The notes beneath the pieces are model-generated. The model saw nothing but the letters and a program-made list of their open reading frames with translations. It searched no databases and was not told where the DNA came from. From contig NZ_NFLT01000003.1 in the NCBI RefSeq assembly GCF_002161055.1, positions 186,001-250,000 on the forward strand: a DNA stretch of 64,000 nt. Reading direction: 5' to 3'. A program made the translations under genes and the position numbers. Source of the DNA: Tyzzerella sp. An114 (GTDB lineage: Bacteria; Bacillota; Clostridia; Lachnospirales; Anaerotignaceae). Below are positions 62,230-64,000 of this stretch, piece by piece (within the stretch, counting starts at the first letter, position 1; the number at the start of each line of letters is the position of its first letter).

Positions 62230-63771
62230 ATGAATCACGAATTAGTTATTGTTCTTGATTTTGGTGGACAGTATAATCAGCTTATTGCAAGACGTGTCAG
62301 AGAATGTAACGTATATTGCGAAGTTAAACCTTATACAATGCCACTTGAAGAAATCAAAGCATTAAATCCTAAGGGAATTATTTTTACAGGTGGACCAAAC
62401 AGCGTTTATGATGAGGAGTCTCCTCACATAGCAAAAGAAATATTTGAAATGGGTATTCCTATTCTTGGTATATGCTATGGTTCACAGCTTATGGCTTATA
62501 CATTAGATGGAAAGGTTGAGACAGCACCTGTAAGTGAGTATGGCCATACAGAAGTTGAAGTTGATACAACAGATGTTATTTTTGATGGTGTATCAGAAAA
62601 AACTGTATGTTGGATGAGCCATACAGACTATATCTCACAGGTGCCAGACGGTTTTAAAATAACAGCTCATACTCCAGTATGTCCTGTTGCTGCCATGGCT
62701 TGCCCTGAAAAGAATTTTTATGCTACACAGTTCCATCCAGAAGTTATGCATACTGCTGAAGGTATGAAAATGCTTAGCAACTTTGTTTACAAAGTTTGTG
62801 GTTGTGCTGGTGACTGGCAGATGGCTTCTTTTGTTGAAACAACTATTGAACAGCTTAGAGAAAAAATCGGTAATGGAAAAGTTCTCTGTGCTCTTTCAGG
62901 TGGTGTTGACTCATCTGTTGCTGCTGTTCTTCTCTCAAAAGCTATTGGTAAACAGCTTACATGTGTATTTGTTGACCATGGTCTCCTTCGTAAAAATGAA
63001 GGTGATGAAGTTGAAGCTGTTTTTGGACCAGAAGGACATTATGAGCTTAATTTTATAAGAGTAAATGCTCAGAAAAGATACCTTGATAAATTAAAAGGTG
63101 TTGAAGACCCTGAAACAAAGAGAAAAATTATTGGTGAAGAATTTATACGAGTTTTTGAGGAAGAAGCTAAAAAAATTGGTGCTGTTGATTTCCTCGTTCA
63201 GGGAACAATCTATCCAGACGTTATAGAGTCTGGTCTTGGTAAATCAGCTGTTATTAAATCTCATCACAATGTTGGAGGGCTTCCAGACGTTGTAGATTTT
63301 AAAGAGATTGTTGAACCTTTAAGAATGCTTTTCAAAGACGAAGTTAGAAAAGTAGGTCTTGAACTTGGAATTCCTGAATATCTTGTATTCCGTCAGCCAT
63401 TCCCAGGTCCTGGACTTGGTATCAGAATTATTGGTGAGGTTACAGAAGAAAAAATTAAAATTGTTCAGGAAGCAGATTACATTTACCGTGAAGAAATTGC
63501 AAAAGCTGGTATTGATAAAGGTCTTGGACAGTATTTTGCAGCTTTAACAAATATGCGTTCAGTAGGTGTTATGGGTGACTTTAGAACATATGACTATGCT
63601 ATCGCCCTTCGTGCTGTAAATACATCAGACTTTATGACTGCTGATGCTGCTCAGCTTCCTTGGGAAGTTCTCGCTAAAGTTACAAACAGAATAGTTAATG
63701 AAGTTAAAGGTGTTAACCGTGTAATGTATGATTGTACAGGTAAACCACCAGCTACAATCGAGTTCGAATAA
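62230..63771 (+). CDS. guaA: GMP synthase (glutamine-hydrolysing)
   Basis: Converts XMP to GMP with glutamine and ATP, 513 residues. The class I amidotransferase domain has the Cys in [13 protein letters not shown] near residue 82 and the His-x-Glu in TQFHPEV. The ATP pyrophosphatase P-loop is [11 protein letters not shown] near residue 225, and the C-terminal dimerisation domain ends [14 protein letters not shown] ribosome site. No purine riboswitch is visible in the 250 bp upstream. The 3' end of guaA is a known integration site for genomic islands, and a short tandem repeat follows this one. Confidence 0.97.
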   Translation: MNHELVIVLDFGGQYNQLIARRVRECNVYCEVKPYTMPLEEIKALNPKGIIFTGGPNSVYDEESPHIAKEIFEMGIPILGICYGSQLMAYTLDGKVETAPVSEYGHTEVEVDTTDVIFDGVSEKTVCWMSHTDYISQVPDGFKITAHTPVCPVAAMACPEKNFYATQFHPEVMHTAEGMKMLSNFVYKVCGCAGDWQMASFVETTIEQLREKIGNGKVLCALSGGVDSSVAAVLLSKAIGKQLTCVFVDHGLLRKNEGDEVEAVFGPEGHYELNFIRVNAQKRYLDKLKGVEDPETKRKIIGEEFIRVFEEEAKKIGAVDFLVQGTIYPDVIESGLGKSAVIKSHHNVGGLPDVVDFKEIVEPLRMLFKDEVRKVGLELGIPEYLVFRQPFPGPGLGIRIIGEVTEEKIKIVQEADYIYREEIAKAGIDKGLGQYFAALTNMRSVGVMGDFRTYDYAIALRAVNTSDFMTADAAQLPWEVLAKVTNRIVNEVKGVNRVMYDCTGKPPATIEFE

Positions 63772-63777
63772 AAAAAT

Positions 63778-63819
63778 AAAGCTCAGAAATCCAGTAAAAA
63801 TAAGGCTTTCTGAGCTTTT
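63778..63819 (+). terminator. guaA terminator
   Basis: AAAGCTCAGAAA/TTTCTGAGCTTTT, 17-nt loop, just after the stop codon. Confidence 0.85.
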
Positions 63820-63827
63820 AGTATTTT

Positions 63828-63849
63828 GTTTGAGTACAGTTTGAGTACA
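63828..63849. repeat. Tandem direct repeat GTTTGAGTACA x2
   Basis: Two adjacent exact 11-bp copies (63828-63838 and 63839-63849) about 60 bp after guaA. Could be recombinase arm-type sites or a remnant of an attachment site, given the guaA location; no integrase is in the window. Confidence 0.5.
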
Positions 63850-63940
63850 ATATTTTATGTTGTATAACTGTTAGTTTTGAAATTTATATGTATTTTTAAA
63901 AAGGTAAATTATTTTATATATAAAATTAAATAAAAATTAT

Positions 63941-63990
63941 AAAAAGAACTTTTACTTATTATTTATAAATTTGTAAAAGTTCTTTTTTTT
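63941..63990. terminator. Terminator-like hairpin at the right edge
   Basis: AAAAAGAACTTTTAC/GTAAAAGTTCTTTTT with a 17-nt loop and T-runs on both strands. No gene in the window uses it on the plus strand, so it probably ends a minus-strand gene to the right. Confidence 0.7.
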
Positions 63991-64000
63991 ATGAAATAAA

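Overview
The window is a stretch of chromosome from a low-G+C, Gram-positive anaerobe of the Clostridia, most likely Lachnospirales-like (inference). The evidence is AT-rich intergenic DNA, strong AGGAGG ribosome sites, frequent TTG and GTG starts, a FabT/FabK-type fatty acid operon, a CIRCE element, a leucine T-box, and tetrahydrofolate and lysine riboswitches. No rRNA, tRNA, CRISPR array, insertion sequence or prophage gene was seen. The region is almost entirely housekeeping metabolism, so the most interesting content is regulatory.

Layout. 1-6 kb: the end of a histidinol-phosphatase gene, a LysR regulator, and a MarR regulator leading a heterodimeric ABC exporter. 6-12 kb: an EF-G paralogue, a thioredoxin-reductase-like flavoprotein without an evident NADPH motif, and a PhoB/PhoR-like two-component pair. 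12-15.5 kb: the biotin transporter bioY behind a BirA-like operator, then cobT-cobU-cobS-cobC for the lower ligand and final assembly of cobalamin. 15.6-21.9 kb: a pyrimidine operon pyrB-C-F-K-D-E plus an acetyltransferase. It is preceded by a leader peptide and a terminator arranged like the enterobacterial pyrBI attenuator. 21.9-33 kb: a FabK-like monooxygenase gene diverging from fabT-fabH-acpP-fabK-fabD-fabG-fabF-accB-fabZ-accC-accD-accA, with FabT-like boxes in front of both units. 33-41 kb: a small conserved protein, radA, pyruvate carboxylase, a PflX-like radical SAM protein, a zinc-ribbon protein, a DUF1836 protein and a hemolysin III homologue. 41.5-49.3 kb: T-box-leuS, a membrane protein with a gluzincin-like metallopeptidase domain, a dicarboxylate/amino acid symporter, cutC and an AlaX-type editing protein. 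49.3-54.6 kb: a folT-type gene behind a THF riboswitch, diverging from a lysine-riboswitch unit (alanine-dehydrogenase-family enzyme and NhaC transporter), then a PatB/MalY-type lyase. 54.6-64 kb: deoD, deoB, yaaA, two HAD phosphatases, a small Cys-rich membrane protein coupled to an isochorismatase-family hydrolase, CIRCE-groES-groEL, and guaA followed by a short tandem repeat.

The genes fit together. BioY supplies biotin for acetyl-CoA carboxylase (accB/C/D/A) and pyruvate carboxylase, both encoded here. Acetyl-CoA carboxylase feeds the fatty acid operon, which FabT appears to control with the neighbouring FabK paralogue. Pyrimidine, purine (guaA, deoD, deoB), folate and cobalamin functions complete a biosynthetic and salvage core.

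The two strongest candidates for something undescribed are the pyr leader attenuator (15626-15833) and the lysine-riboswitch unit with a divergent AlaDH-family enzyme and an NhaC carrier (50245-53262). All assignments come from reading the sequence; no database search was run.
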